The translations under genes and the position numbers were made by a program. The notes beneath the pieces are model-generated. The model did not search any database, was not told the DNA's origin, and saw only the letters and a list, made by a program, of their open reading frames with translations. Shown here one piece after another: positions 18,819-28,460 of a stretch of DNA of 64,000 nt. Every line of letters starts with the position of its first letter. The stretch's first letter is position 1. This stretch comes from Nocardioides panacis (GTDB lineage Bacteria; Actinomycetota; Actinomycetes; Propionibacteriales; Nocardioidaceae), in NCBI RefSeq assembly GCF_019039255.1, contig NZ_CP077062.1, positions 1,550,001-1,614,000 of the forward strand, given 5' to 3'.

Positions 18819-19778
18819 GACCAGCCGGGTGGCGCGCTCGTCGGCGCCGGACACCAGTGAGACCAGGGCCGCACGGTCGACCTTGCCGGCCGGGGTGAGC
18901 GGCAGGTCGGCGACGTGGAACCAGACGCGGGGCCGGTGCGCCCCGGCGAGGGCCCGGCGAGCCTCGGCGAGCAGGGGACCGTGGTCGCCGGGAGAGGTCA
19001 GCACGACCGCGAGGACGGCCCCGAGGTCCTCGTGGGGCAGCCCGACCACGACGACCTCTCCGGTCGCCGCCGCCCGCAGCACCGGCTCGACCGCGGACAG
19101 CGGCACCGTCGCACCGCCGGTGGTCACCGCGTCGGGACGGCCGAGCACGACCAGGCGGCCGTCGGCCAGCAGGCCGTGGTCACCGACGGTGGCGAACCCG
19201 TCCGCGTCGCGGCGCAACGGCCCGGGGGACCCGGCGTACCCGTCGCAGACGAACGGCGACCGCACCCAGATCTCCCCGTCGCGGACCTGGACCCGCACGC
19301 CCGGGAACGGCCGCAGGTCCTCGGCGTGCGCGCCCCAGGCGACGAAGGAGAGCTCGGCGGCGCCGTAGTAGTGGTGCACGGTGGCGCCGGCCGCCACGGC
19401 GCGGTCGTGCAGCCCGGGGGAGAGCCGGTCACCGGCGACCACCACGGTCACCCCGGCCAGCGCCGGTCCGAGGACCCTCGCCAGGTCACCGGGGGTGAGG
19501 TGGGCGTGCGTCGCCTGCGCGAGGTCGTCCACGAGCCGCGCCCCGGTGACCGTCGCGTGCACCGCCGCGAACAGGTTCATCGTCGCGGCCAGCGGCCCCG
19601 GCACCCAGACCCGGGATCCGGCGCCGAGCCCGGCCAGCCGGGAGACGGCGTCGAAGGAGGAGACCCAGGAGTCCGTGGTGCGCACCACGGCGCGGGCCGA
19701 CCCGGAGGTCCCGGAGGTGCCCAGGCGGACGGGTACCCGCGCCGCGTGCGCGGCCAGGAAGTCCGCGACCTCAGACAG
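18816..19778 (-). CDS. AMP-dependent acyl-CoA ligase (MenE/fatty-acyl ligase type), no standard start codon
   Basis: ANL-superfamily adenylating enzyme. Core motifs are present: GTSGTSGSAR (ATP-binding A3, TSGTTG-like), YYGAAE (A5), VGDHGLL with GRPDAV (A7-A8) and TPAGKVDR (A10, catalytic Lys). The first ATG/GTG/TTG in frame is GTG 19688, but that would remove the A3 motif. The frame continues upstream to CTG 19778 (LSEVADFLAAHAARVP), which overlaps the bioY stop by 8 bp; I give this as the likely start (320 residues). The protein is short for the family. It resembles MenE in length, but its bioY-thiolase-bioMN context suggests another acid. Substrate unknown. Confidence 0.75.
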   Translation of the reverse strand: MSEVADFLAAHAARVPVRLGTSGTSGSARAVVRTTDSWVSSFDAVSRLAGLGAGSRVWVPGPLAATMNLFAAVHATVTGARLVDDLAQATHAHLTPGDLARVLGPALAGVTVVVAGDRLSPGLHDRAVAAGATVHHYYGAAELSFVAWGAHAEDLRPFPGVRVQVRDGEIWVRSPFVCDGYAGSPGPLRRDADGFATVGDHGLLADGRLVVLGRPDAVTTGGATVPLSAVEPVLRAAATGEVVVVGLPHEDLGAVLAVVLTSPGDHGPLLAEARRALAGAHRPRVWFHVADLPLTPAGKVDRAALVSLVSGADERATRLV

Positions 19779-20364
19779 GCGTGCGCTCCGCGTGCCGGCG
19801 GGCGGGCGCGCCGAGCAGGCCCGGGTAGGCCGCGTGCACGCCGCGCGCGACGAGCGCCGCGACCACGACCTTGACCAGGTCGCCGGGCAGGAAGATCCAG
19901 GTGGAGACGGCCGCGGCCTGCACCGAGATGCCGGCGACCAGCGCGATCCCGGCGATGCCCAGCGCGTAGAGCACCACGACGCCGCCGAGCAGGTTGGCCA
20001 CGATCCCCCAGGGCAGCCGGTACGTCGACCCGCCGCGCTCGGTCAGCCAGCCCACCACGAACGCGGCCACCGGCCAGCCCACCAGGAACCCCACCGACGG
20101 CGTCGCGAACACGCCTAGACCACCGCGTCCGCCGGCGAGCAGCGGCAGCCCGACCGCGACCAGCACCAGCAGCAGCACCAGCGACGCGGAGCCGCGGCGC
20201 GCGCCCAGCACGGCGCCGGCGAGGATCACGCCCAGCGACTGCGCCGTGATCGGCACCGTGAAGCCGGGCGGGGTGAGCGCGGGGACGAGACCCAGGGCGG
20301 CGACGACGCCGGCGAAGGTCGCGACCAGCGCGAGGTCACGGGAGGTCGAGCGGGGAGCGGTCAC
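19771..20364 (-). CDS. bioY: Biotin ECF transporter substrate-binding component BioY
   Basis: The 197-residue integral membrane protein captures biotin for the ECF module. It has six hydrophobic segments and BioY signatures: PITAQSLGVILAGAVLG (about residues 34-50), GLPLLAGGRGGLGVF and TPSVGFLVGWPVAAFVVG. GTG 20364 has TAGACT 7 nt upstream on its strand, so the transcript is probably leaderless. I see no BirA or BioQ site in the 14 bp before it. It heads the run bioY, ligase, thiolase-like, bioM, bioN. No biotin biosynthesis gene is in the window, so uptake may be important for this organism. Confidence 0.93.
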   Translation of the reverse strand: MTAPRSTSRDLALVATFAGVVAALGLVPALTPPGFTVPITAQSLGVILAGAVLGARRGSASLVLLLVLVAVGLPLLAGGRGGLGVFATPSVGFLVGWPVAAFVVGWLTERGGSTYRLPWGIVANLLGGVVVLYALGIAGIALVAGISVQAAAVSTWIFLPGDLVKVVVAALVARGVHAAYPGLLGAPARRHAERTPV

Positions 20365-20377
20365 GGCCGGGAGTCTA
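20365..20377 (-). promoter_or_regulatory. Leaderless -10 of bioY
   Basis: Minus-strand TAGACT (20377-20372) is 7 nt before GTG 20364 and only a few bases after the stop of the upstream metalloprotease gene. Confidence 0.5.
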
Positions 20378-20378
20378 C

Positions 20379-21305
20379 TCAGAGCGTGCGGGCCGAGAAC
20401 GTGTCGCACGCCTCGAGGGTGCCCTTGCTCAGCCCGGTGCTGAACCAGCGCATCCGGGACTCCGCCGAGCCGTGCGTCCAGGAGTCCGGGTCCACCCGCC
20501 CGGACGTCTTGCGCTGGATCCGGTCGTCGCCCACCGCGGCGGCCGCGTCGAGAGCCCGGTTGATGTCGTCCTGGGTGAGGTCGAGGATGTACGGCTCGCC
20601 GCCCGAGTCGTCGGCGGTCGTCGCGTACTTCGTCCAGATGCCCGCGTAGCAGTCGGCCTGCAGCTCGAGCCGCACCGCGTCGCTGTTCCGGCCCTGCTGG
20701 GTGCGCACCTTGGCCATCGTGCCGAGCAGGTCCTGGACGTGGTGGCCGTACTCGTGGGCGAGGACGTAGGCCTGGGAGAACGGCCCGCCCTTGGCGCCGA
20801 GCTGCCCCTCGAGCATGTCCTTGAAGAAGGTGGTGTCGAGGTAGACGTGCTTGTCGGTCGGGCAGTAGAACGGCCCCACGTCGGCGGTCGCGTTGCCGCA
20901 GCCGGTGCCGAGGCCGCCGCTGAAGATCGTGGTCGTCGCGTCGGTGTAGCGCGGCCCGCCCTGCTGGGGCAGTGCCTCGGCCCAGAACGCCTGGATCGAG
21001 TTCACGTCGGCGACCAGCGCGCAGTCGGGGTCCTGGTTGGCGTCGGTGCCGGTCCGGCACTGGTCGAGCGAGGTGCTGCCGGTCGCCCCCGGGTCGGTGG
21101 AGCCGGTCGAGCCGCCTCCGCCGCCGAGCTGGCTCTGCACCAGGAAGATGATGACCAGCACCACCAGGCCGCCGATGCCGCCACCGACCTTGAGGCCGCC
21201 GCCGCCCCCGCCCATCGGGAATCCGCCGCCACCGCCGCCGCTGCTGCTGCCGCGGCGGTTGTCGACCTGGCTCCGGTCGAGCCGGGCCTTGGGGTTGTAG
21301 CGCAT
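20379..21305 (-). CDS. ypfJ: YpfJ-type neutral zinc metallopeptidase, membrane anchored
   Basis: The 308-residue protein has a Gly-rich N-terminal cytoplasmic tail (residues 20-45), one membrane segment (IGGLVVLVIIFLVQSQL, about 46-62) and an extracytoplasmic zinc-peptidase domain. The zinc site is VLAHEYGHHVQDLLG (HExxH, near residue 172), and the third ligand region LELQADCYAGIW follows as in the family. Cysteines in the domain may form disulfides. The polyglycine stretch is coded by a GCC/GCG-rich repeat at 21186-21250. ATG 21305 follows GGAAGG. Proteins of this family are conserved but their substrates are unknown. Confidence 0.9.
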   Translation of the reverse strand: MRYNPKARLDRSQVDNRRGSSSGGGGGGFPMGGGGGGLKVGGGIGGLVVLVIIFLVQSQLGGGGGSTGSTDPGATGSTSLDQCRTGTDANQDPDCALVADVNSIQAFWAEALPQQGGPRYTDATTTIFSGGLGTGCGNATADVGPFYCPTDKHVYLDTTFFKDMLEGQLGAKGGPFSQAYVLAHEYGHHVQDLLGTMAKVRTQQGRNSDAVRLELQADCYAGIWTKYATTADDSGGEPYILDLTQDDINRALDAAAAVGDDRIQRKTSGRVDPDSWTHGSAESRMRWFSTGLSKGTLEACDTFSARTL

Positions 21306-21343
21306 GCCACTGCCTTCCGTTCGGTGGCGGCACTGTACCCGCG

Positions 21344-21349
21344 TAGACT
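21344..21349 (+). promoter_or_regulatory. Predicted -10 element of the ABC-F transcript
   Basis: TAGACT is followed by six bases and then ATG 21356 of the six-codon ORF. If used, it gives the ABC-F gene a leader of about 79 nt. Confidence 0.45.
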
Positions 21350-21355
21350 GGACCC

Positions 21356-21376
21356 ATGAGGTGCGCCACCGACTGA
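21356..21376 (+). CDS. Predicted six-residue leaderless upstream ORF (MRCATD) before the ABC-F gene
   Basis: ATG 21356 to TGA 21376 encodes MRCATD. TAGACT at 21344-21349 is exactly 6 nt upstream, the same layout as the leaderless genes in this window, so transcription probably starts at this ATG. The ABC-F gene begins 58 nt after the uORF stop, and a weak CGGAC/GTCCG hairpin lies between. This would suit translation-dependent attenuation, but there is no direct proof. Confidence 0.35.
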   Translation: MRCATD

Positions 21377-21434
21377 GTCCGGACGTCGCTCCATGTCCGT
21401 TTCCTGATCTACAGCTCGTCGAGGTTCGCTTCCC

Positions 21435-23033
<1,599 letters not shown>

Positions 23034-23043
23034 AGTGCGCCGC

Positions 23044-23848
23044 ATGGAGAGCAGCGGGTTCGACCCTGAGGTCCTGGAGCGCGGCGGGCTGACGTTCGAG
23101 GAGAACGGCCTGGTCGCCACCATCACCCTGAACCGTCCGGCGACGAAGAACTCCCAGACGCCCGCCACCTGGCACGCGCTGCGGATCATCGGCTCGTCGC
23201 TCTCGCCCGGGGTCCGGGTGGTCGTGGTGCAGGGCGCGGGGGGACTCGTTCTCCTCGGGCCTGGACCGGCGGATGCTCAGCCCCGACGGGCTGCACGGCG
23301 AGACCTCGGTGCTGCAGATGCTGGACATGCCCGACGGGGAGATGGCCGAGAGCATCGCCACCTGGCAGGAGGGCTTCACCTGGCTGCGCCGGCCGGAGAT
23401 CATCAGCATCGCCGCCGTCCGGGGCGCGGCGGTCGGTGCCGGCTTCCAGCTCGCGCTGGCCTGCGACCTGCGGGTGGTCACCGAGGACGCCCGGTTCTCG
23501 ATGCGCGAGCCGATCCTCGGGCTGGTCCCGGACCTGACGGGAACAAAACCCCTCGTCGACCTTGTTGGCTACTCGCGAGCCCTGGAGATCTGTGCCACCA
23601 CCCGGTGGGTCACCGCGGACGAGGCACGCGACATCGGGCTGGTGACGGCTGTCGTGGCCTCCGACGAGCTCGACGGAGCCGTCGCCGACCTGGCGGCCGC
23701 GTTGACCGCCCCGATCTACGGAGCGGTCACCGAGACCAAGGCTCTGCTGCAGAGCGCGTCGCGGCTCGATCTCGAGGAGCAACGGCTGGCCGAGCGTGAA
23801 GCACAGGTGCGCCGGTTCCGTGAGCTCGCGTCCCTGATGGGCGAATGA
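23044..23848 (+). CDS. Enoyl-CoA hydratase/isomerase family protein (one-base shift at 23238-23243)
   Basis: Crotonase-fold enzyme that would hydrate or isomerise acyl-CoA. Two frames join into a 267-residue protein when one G is removed from the G6 run at 23238-23243, giving VQGAGDSFSSGLDRRML, the first oxyanion-hole region. The second oxyanion loop is AVRGAAVGAGFQLALACDLR and the acidic active-site region is REPILGLVPDLTGT. The N-terminal domain is LTFEENGLVATITLNRP. Start ATG 23044, with a leaderless -10 at 23031. It lies between the ABC-F gene and an ABC exporter, neither of which suggests a pathway. Confidence 0.87.
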
Positions 23849-23885
23849 CCCGACCGCACGAGCGGACGGAGACGGAGGTGGGCAG

Positions 23886-25757
23886 ATGTCGATGGGTTCC
23901 GGCATGGGACCGGTGTGGCGGCACATGCGCACCGACCGCAGCATCGCCGAGCAGAAGCTCGGCAGCAACACGGTCCGGCGGGTGCTGGGCTTCGCCCGGC
24001 CGCACCGCCGCACGATCGGGTTCTTCCTGCTCCTCACGGTCTTCGACGCCGCCCTCGTGGTGGTCACCCCGCTGCTGGTCAAGAGGATCGTCGACGACGG
24101 GATCCTGAAGCAGGACAGCCGGCTGGTGGTCCTGCTCGCGCTCGCCGCCGCCGGTGTCGCGGTCGTCGACGCGGCGCTGGGGCTGGCGATGGGCTGGCTG
24201 TCCTCCCGGATCGGGGAGGGGCTGATCTTCGACCTCCGCACCTCGGTCTTCGCGCACGTCCAGCGGATGTCGCTGGCGTTCTTCACCCGCACCCAGACCG
24301 GCGCGCTGGTCTCCCGGCTCAACAACGACGTGATCGGCGCCCAGCGTGCGTTCACCTCCACGCTCTCCAGCACGGTCTCGAACCTGATCAGCCTGGTCGT
24401 GGTCGGCGTCGTGATGCTGGCCCTGTCCTGGCAGGTCACGTTGCTCTGCCTGGCGACGTTCCCGATCCTGCTGGTCGCCTCGCGCTGGGTCGGCCGCCGG
24501 CTCGCCGGGCTGACCCGCGAGCAGATGCAGGGCAACGCCGACCTCGGCAACTCGATGACCGAGCGGTTCAACGTGGGCGGCGCGATGCTGCTCAAGCTGT
24601 TCGGCCGCCGCGACGAGGAGGACGCCGCGTTCGGCGTCAAGGCCGGGCTGGTCCGTGACCTCGGCATCCGGATCACGGTCATCACCCGGGTCTTCGCGGC
24701 CACCCTGATGCTGATCCCGGCCCTCGCCACCGCGCTGGTGTACGGCGTCGGCGGCGTCCTCGTGATCCAGCAGACGCTGACCGTCGGCACCCTGCTCGCC
24801 CTGGCCACCCTGCTGCTGCGGCTGCTCGGTCCGCTGCAGGGGCTCTCCAACGTCCGCATCGACGTGATGACCGCCCTGGTCAGCTTCGAGCGCGTCTTCG
24901 AGGTGCTCGACCTGCCCTCGATGATCGACGAGCACCCCGACGCCGTCGAGCTCTCCCACGTCGCCGGCCGGGTCGAGTTCGAGCACGTCGCGTTCCGCTA
25001 CCCGCGCGCCGACGAGGTGTCGCTGGCCAGCCTCGAGACGGTGGCCCGCGCCGAGTCCCGGGACACCGGCCTGGTCCTCAAGGACGTCACCTTCACCGCC
25101 GAGCCCGGTCAGATGGTCGCCCTGGTCGGCCCCTCCGGCGCCGGCAAGACCACCATGACGCACCTCGTCGCGCGGCTGTACGACGTGACCGCGGGCGCCG
25201 TACGCGTGGACGGGCACGACGTCCGCGAGGTCACCCTCCAGTCGCTGGAGGACGCCGTCGGCTACGTCACCCAGGACGCCCACATGTTCCACGACACCAT
25301 CCGCGCCAACCTGCAGTACGCCCGCCCGGGTGCCACCGACGAGGAGATCTGGGACAGTCTCGACGCCGCCCAGATCGGCGTGCTGGTCCGCAGCCTGCCC
25401 GACGGTCTCGACACCGTCGTGGGGGACCGCGGCTACCGGCTCTCCGGCGGCGAGCGCCAGCGGCTCGCGATCGCCCGGCTGCTGCTCAAGGCACCGTCGA
25501 TCGTGGTCCTCGACGAGGCGACCGCGCACCTCGACTCCGAGTCCGAGGTCGCCGTGCAGCGGGCCCTGGACCGGGCGCTCGTGGGCCGCACGTCCCTGGT
25601 CATCGCGCACCGGCTCTCCACGGTCCGCAACGCCGACCTGATCCTGGTCGTGGACGACGGCCGGGTCGTGCAGTCCGGCACCCACGCCAGCCTGCTGTCC
25701 GACGGCGGCCTGTACGCCGCGCTCTACGAGACCCAGTTCGCGGTCCGCTCGGCCTGA
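23886..25757 (+). CDS. ABC exporter, fused membrane and ATPase domains
   Basis: The 623-residue protein is a half-transporter of the MsbA/multidrug type. Six membrane segments lie in about residues 40-330, with a typical coupling pattern after RMSLAFFTRTQTGALVSRLNNDV. The C-terminal ATPase has Walker A VGPSGAGKTT, Q-loop YVTQDAHMFHDTIRANL, signature LSGGERQR, Walker B IVVLDEATAHLD and the H-loop AHRLSTV. It would work as a homodimer or with another half. ATG 23886 follows a GGAGGTGGG ribosome site; ATG 23892 is an alternative start. Substrate unknown; lipid or drug export is typical of the family. Confidence 0.93.
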   Translation: MSMGSGMGPVWRHMRTDRSIAEQKLGSNTVRRVLGFARPHRRTIGFFLLLTVFDAALVVVTPLLVKRIVDDGILKQDSRLVVLLALAAAGVAVVDAALGLAMGWLSSRIGEGLIFDLRTSVFAHVQRMSLAFFTRTQTGALVSRLNNDVIGAQRAFTSTLSSTVSNLISLVVVGVVMLALSWQVTLLCLATFPILLVASRWVGRRLAGLTREQMQGNADLGNSMTERFNVGGAMLLKLFGRRDEEDAAFGVKAGLVRDLGIRITVITRVFAATLMLIPALATALVYGVGGVLVIQQTLTVGTLLALATLLLRLLGPLQGLSNVRIDVMTALVSFERVFEVLDLPSMIDEHPDAVELSHVAGRVEFEHVAFRYPRADEVSLASLETVARAESRDTGLVLKDVTFTAEPGQMVALVGPSGAGKTTMTHLVARLYDVTAGAVRVDGHDVREVTLQSLEDAVGYVTQDAHMFHDTIRANLQYARPGATDEEIWDSLDAAQIGVLVRSLPDGLDTVVGDRGYRLSGGERQRLAIARLLLKAPSIVVLDEATAHLDSESEVAVQRALDRALVGRTSLVIAHRLSTVRNADLILVVDDGRVVQSGTHASLLSDGGLYAALYETQFAVRSA

Positions 25758-25768
25758 CCGGTCCTGGC

Positions 25769-25774
25769 TAGGGT
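25769..25774 (+). promoter_or_regulatory. Leaderless -10 of the SDR gene
   Basis: TAGGGT ends 6 nt before ATG 25781. Confidence 0.45.
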
Positions 25775-25780
25775 GTCCGC

Positions 25781-26539
25781 ATGGATCTCGGTCTGCAGGG
25801 ACAGGTGTACGTCGTCACGGGCGGCTCGGGCGGCCTCGGCCTGGCCACCGCCACGGCGCTGGTGGCCGACGGCGCGCGGGTCGTGCTGTCCGGCCGGCAC
25901 GCGGAGAGCGTCGGGCAGGCCGTCGAGCAGCTCGGCGCGACCCACGCGACCGGGCTGGTGGCCGACAACGCCGACCCCGGCACCCCCCGGGCGCTCGTGG
26001 AGGCCGCCCGGTCGACCTACGGGCGGCTCGACGGCGCCCTGGTCTCCGTCGGCGGCCCGGCCGCCGGGACGATCATGGACACCCCCGACGAGGACTGGGC
26101 CGCGGCCATCGAGTCGGTGTTCCTCGGCGGGCTGCGCCTGGGCCGCGAGATCGGCCGCGAGCTCGAGGCGGGCGGCTCGATCGCCTACGTGCTGTCCTCC
26201 TCGGTGAAGTCGCCGATCCCCGGGCTGGCCATCTCCAACGGCCTCCGCCCGGGCCTGGCGATGATCGCCAAGACGCTCGCCGACGAGCTCGGGCCGCGCG
26301 GGATCCGGGTCAACGGCCTGCTGCCGGGCCGCGTCGAGACCGACCGGGTGCGCTGGCTCGACGAGCAGAGCGGGGACGCGGCGTCCGCGAAGGAGAAGGC
26401 GTCCCAGGGCATCGCGCTGCGTCGCTACGGCCGTCCCGAGGAGTTCGGCCGCGTCGCGGCGTTCCTGCTCTCGCCGGCTGCCGGCTTCGTCACCGGGGTG
26501 ATGCTGCCGGTCGACGGCGGCATGCTGCGGTCGCTCTAG
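25781..26539 (+). CDS. Short-chain dehydrogenase-like protein lacking the YxxxK catalytic pair
   Basis: The 252-residue protein has the Rossmann dinucleotide motif VVTGGSGGLGLA (about residues 11-22), the NAG-like VSVGGPAAG and the C-terminal VTGVMLPVDGGM of classical SDR enzymes. The catalytic segment usually reads YxxxK, but here it is PGLAISNGLRPGLAM, so both Tyr and Lys are absent although the preceding Ser stretch (LSSSVKS) is kept. Known SDR subfamilies have similar 'SNxxR' changes. It is probably a divergent reductase or a non-catalytic nucleotide binder. It ends in a 4-bp tail-to-tail overlap with the SURF1 gene. Confidence 0.85.
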   Translation: MDLGLQGQVYVVTGGSGGLGLATATALVADGARVVLSGRHAESVGQAVEQLGATHATGLVADNADPGTPRALVEAARSTYGRLDGALVSVGGPAAGTIMDTPDEDWAAAIESVFLGGLRLGREIGRELEAGGSIAYVLSSSVKSPIPGLAISNGLRPGLAMIAKTLADELGPRGIRVNGLLPGRVETDRVRWLDEQSGDAASAKEKASQGIALRRYGRPEEFGRVAAFLLSPAAGFVTGVMLPVDGGMLRSL

Positions 26540-27300
26540 GACCCGCTCGGGACCTTCTCGCGCTGGCGCACCGGCGGCGGGTTCCGCAGCTTCTTGCGCT
26601 CGTCGTAGGCGAGGTAGAAGAACCCGAAGACCGCGAGCACCCCGAAGAACCACCACTGGAGCCCGTAGAAGAAGTGCGGGCCGTTGCCCAGGTCGGGCAG
26701 CTCGGCGTGCTCCAGCGGCTCGGCGGGCTTCGGCGACTCGGTCTCGACGTCCACGAAGCCGCCGTACACCGGCACGTCGAGCTGCGGCGCGATCTCCGCG
26801 CTCGAGATCGCCCGGGTGGACATGTCGGTCACGGTCGCGGCGCTGCCGGTGGCGTCGGCGCGGACGTAGCCGACCACCGTCACGGCGCCCTTCGGCGGCG
26901 CCGGGGGAGTGACGGCCTCGGCGCCGGAGTTGCCGGTCTGCATCCAGCCGCGGTCCACCAGCAGCGCGGTGCCGTCGGCGGTGACCAGCGGCGTCACCAC
27001 GTCGACGCCGGAGGCGCCGTCACGGGTCTGGTAGCGCACGATCACCGAGGACCGCGGGTCGTAGGTGCCGGTGGCCTTCACCCGGCGCCACTCGTCGCCG
27101 GTCGCGGACGGCCGTCCGACCCGCAGCACGTCACCCACCGGCGCCGGCTCCGCCTTGAGGTTGGCCCGGGTCTGGGCGTTGGTGCTCTCCCGGTCGTGCA
27201 GACGGTGGAACTGCCACTGGCCCAGCAGGTAGCAGCCGTAGGCCAGCACGACGACCACGACGGCGAACAGCGCCCAGCGGCGGCTGACCATGAACCTCAC
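26536..27300 (-). CDS. SURF1-family cytochrome oxidase assembly protein
   Basis: The 254-residue membrane protein helps to insert haem A or assemble cytochrome c oxidase. It has one membrane segment at each end (about residues 8-28 and 212-232) with a periplasmic domain between, as in SURF1. Family motifs include LGQWQFHRLHDRE, YDPRSSVIVRYQTRDGASGVDVVTPL and LLVDRGWM, and the C-terminal FYGLQWWFFG. GTG 27300 is chosen because TACCCT on the minus strand (27313-27308) ends 7 nt upstream. ATG 27291 is an alternative. It fits with ctaA and ctaB elsewhere in the window. Confidence 0.9.
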   Translation of the reverse strand: MRFMVSRRWALFAVVVVVLAYGCYLLGQWQFHRLHDRESTNAQTRANLKAEPAPVGDVLRVGRPSATGDEWRRVKATGTYDPRSSVIVRYQTRDGASGVDVVTPLVTADGTALLVDRGWMQTGNSGAEAVTPPAPPKGAVTVVGYVRADATGSAATVTDMSTRAISSAEIAPQLDVPVYGGFVDVETESPKPAEPLEHAELPDLGNGPHFFYGLQWWFFGVLAVFGFFYLAYDERKKLRNPPPVRQREKVPSGS

Positions 27301-27398
27301 GTCTCCGAGGGTAGTCCGCGGCCCTCCAGGCCTGCCGGGTCCCGATCCCTCATGTGATCTGGAGCACGTGCAGCGGTGTCCGGTGCCCACTCACCTCG

Positions 27399-27404
27399 TA
27401 GACT
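27399..27404 (+). promoter_or_regulatory. Leaderless -10 of moaA
   Basis: TAGACT ends 6 nt before ATG 27411. Confidence 0.5.
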
Positions 27405-27410
27405 GGTGCA

Positions 27411-28409
27411 ATGACTTCTGCAGCGCTTGCCGACGGCTTCGGGCGGGTCGCCACCGACCTCCGGGTCTCGCTCACCGACCGCTGCAACCTGCGGTGCTCC
27501 TACTGCATGCCCGCCGAGGGCCTGGACTGGCTGCCCAACGACGACGTGCTCACCGACGACGAGGTCGTCCGGCTGATCACGATCGCGGTCGAGCGCCTCG
27601 GCGTGCGCGAGGTCCGGTTCACCGGCGGCGAGCCGCTGCTGCGCCGCGGGCTGCCCGACATCATCCGTCGTACGGCGGCCCTGTCCCCGCGTCCGGACAC
27701 CTCGATCACCACCAACGCGCTGGGCCTGACCCGCACCGCCCGGGCGCTCGCGGAGGCCGGGCTCGACCGGGTGAACGTCAGCCTGGACACGGTCCGCGAG
27801 GAGGACTTCAAGACCATCACCCGCCGCGACCGGTTCGCCGACGTGGTCGCCGGGCTGGCCGCGGCCGCCGAGGCCGGCCTGGGGCCGGTCAAGGTCAACG
27901 CGGTGCTGCTGCGCGGCATCAACGACGACCAGGCGCCCGAGCTGCTCCAGTGGTGCATGGACCGCGACTACGAGCTGCGCTTCATCGAGCAGATGCCGCT
28001 CGACGCCCAGCACGGATGGAGCCGCGAGGCGATGGTCACGGCCGACGAGATCTTCGACTCCCTGGGCAGCGCGTTCGTGCTGGAGCCTGCGGAGGAGCCG
28101 CGGGGCAGCGCCCCGGCCGAGCTGTTCACCGTCGACGGCGGACCGCACACCGTCGGCGTGATCGCGTCGGTGACCCGGCCGTTCTGCGGCGACTGCGACC
28201 GGGTGCGGCTGACCGCCGACGGTCAGGTCCGCAACTGCCTGTTCGCCCGCGAGGAGAGCGACCTGCGCGGTGCGCTGCGCGGCGGCGCCGACGACGCGGA
28301 GATCGCCCGCCGCTGGCAGGCCGCGATGCTCACCAAGCGTCCGGGCCACGGCATCGACGACGTGACGTTCCTGCAGCCCAGCCGCCCGATGTCGGCCATC
28401 GGGGGCTGA
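27411..28409 (+). CDS. moaA: GTP 3',8-cyclase MoaA (molybdenum cofactor biosynthesis)
   Basis: Radical SAM enzyme that starts molybdenum cofactor synthesis by converting GTP to cyclic pyranopterin precursor, together with MoaC. The 332-residue protein has the radical-SAM [4Fe-4S] motif DRCNLRCSYCMP (CxxxCxxC, about residues 23-34), VRFTGGEPLL, and the C-terminal cluster motif CGDCDRVRLTADGQVRNC. It ends with Gly-Gly, needed in MoaA. The transcript is probably leaderless (TAGACT at 27399). No other moa gene is in the window, so the pathway is split. Confidence 0.95.
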   Translation: MTSAALADGFGRVATDLRVSLTDRCNLRCSYCMPAEGLDWLPNDDVLTDDEVVRLITIAVERLGVREVRFTGGEPLLRRGLPDIIRRTAALSPRPDTSITTNALGLTRTARALAEAGLDRVNVSLDTVREEDFKTITRRDRFADVVAGLAAAAEAGLGPVKVNAVLLRGINDDQAPELLQWCMDRDYELRFIEQMPLDAQHGWSREAMVTADEIFDSLGSAFVLEPAEEPRGSAPAELFTVDGGPHTVGVIASVTRPFCGDCDRVRLTADGQVRNCLFAREESDLRGALRGGADDAEIARRWQAAMLTKRPGHGIDDVTFLQPSRPMSAIGG

Positions 28410-28460
28410 GCCCGGCGTGCCGGGTTCCCGGCTCCGAGCGCGACCGGACAGAATGACCTC

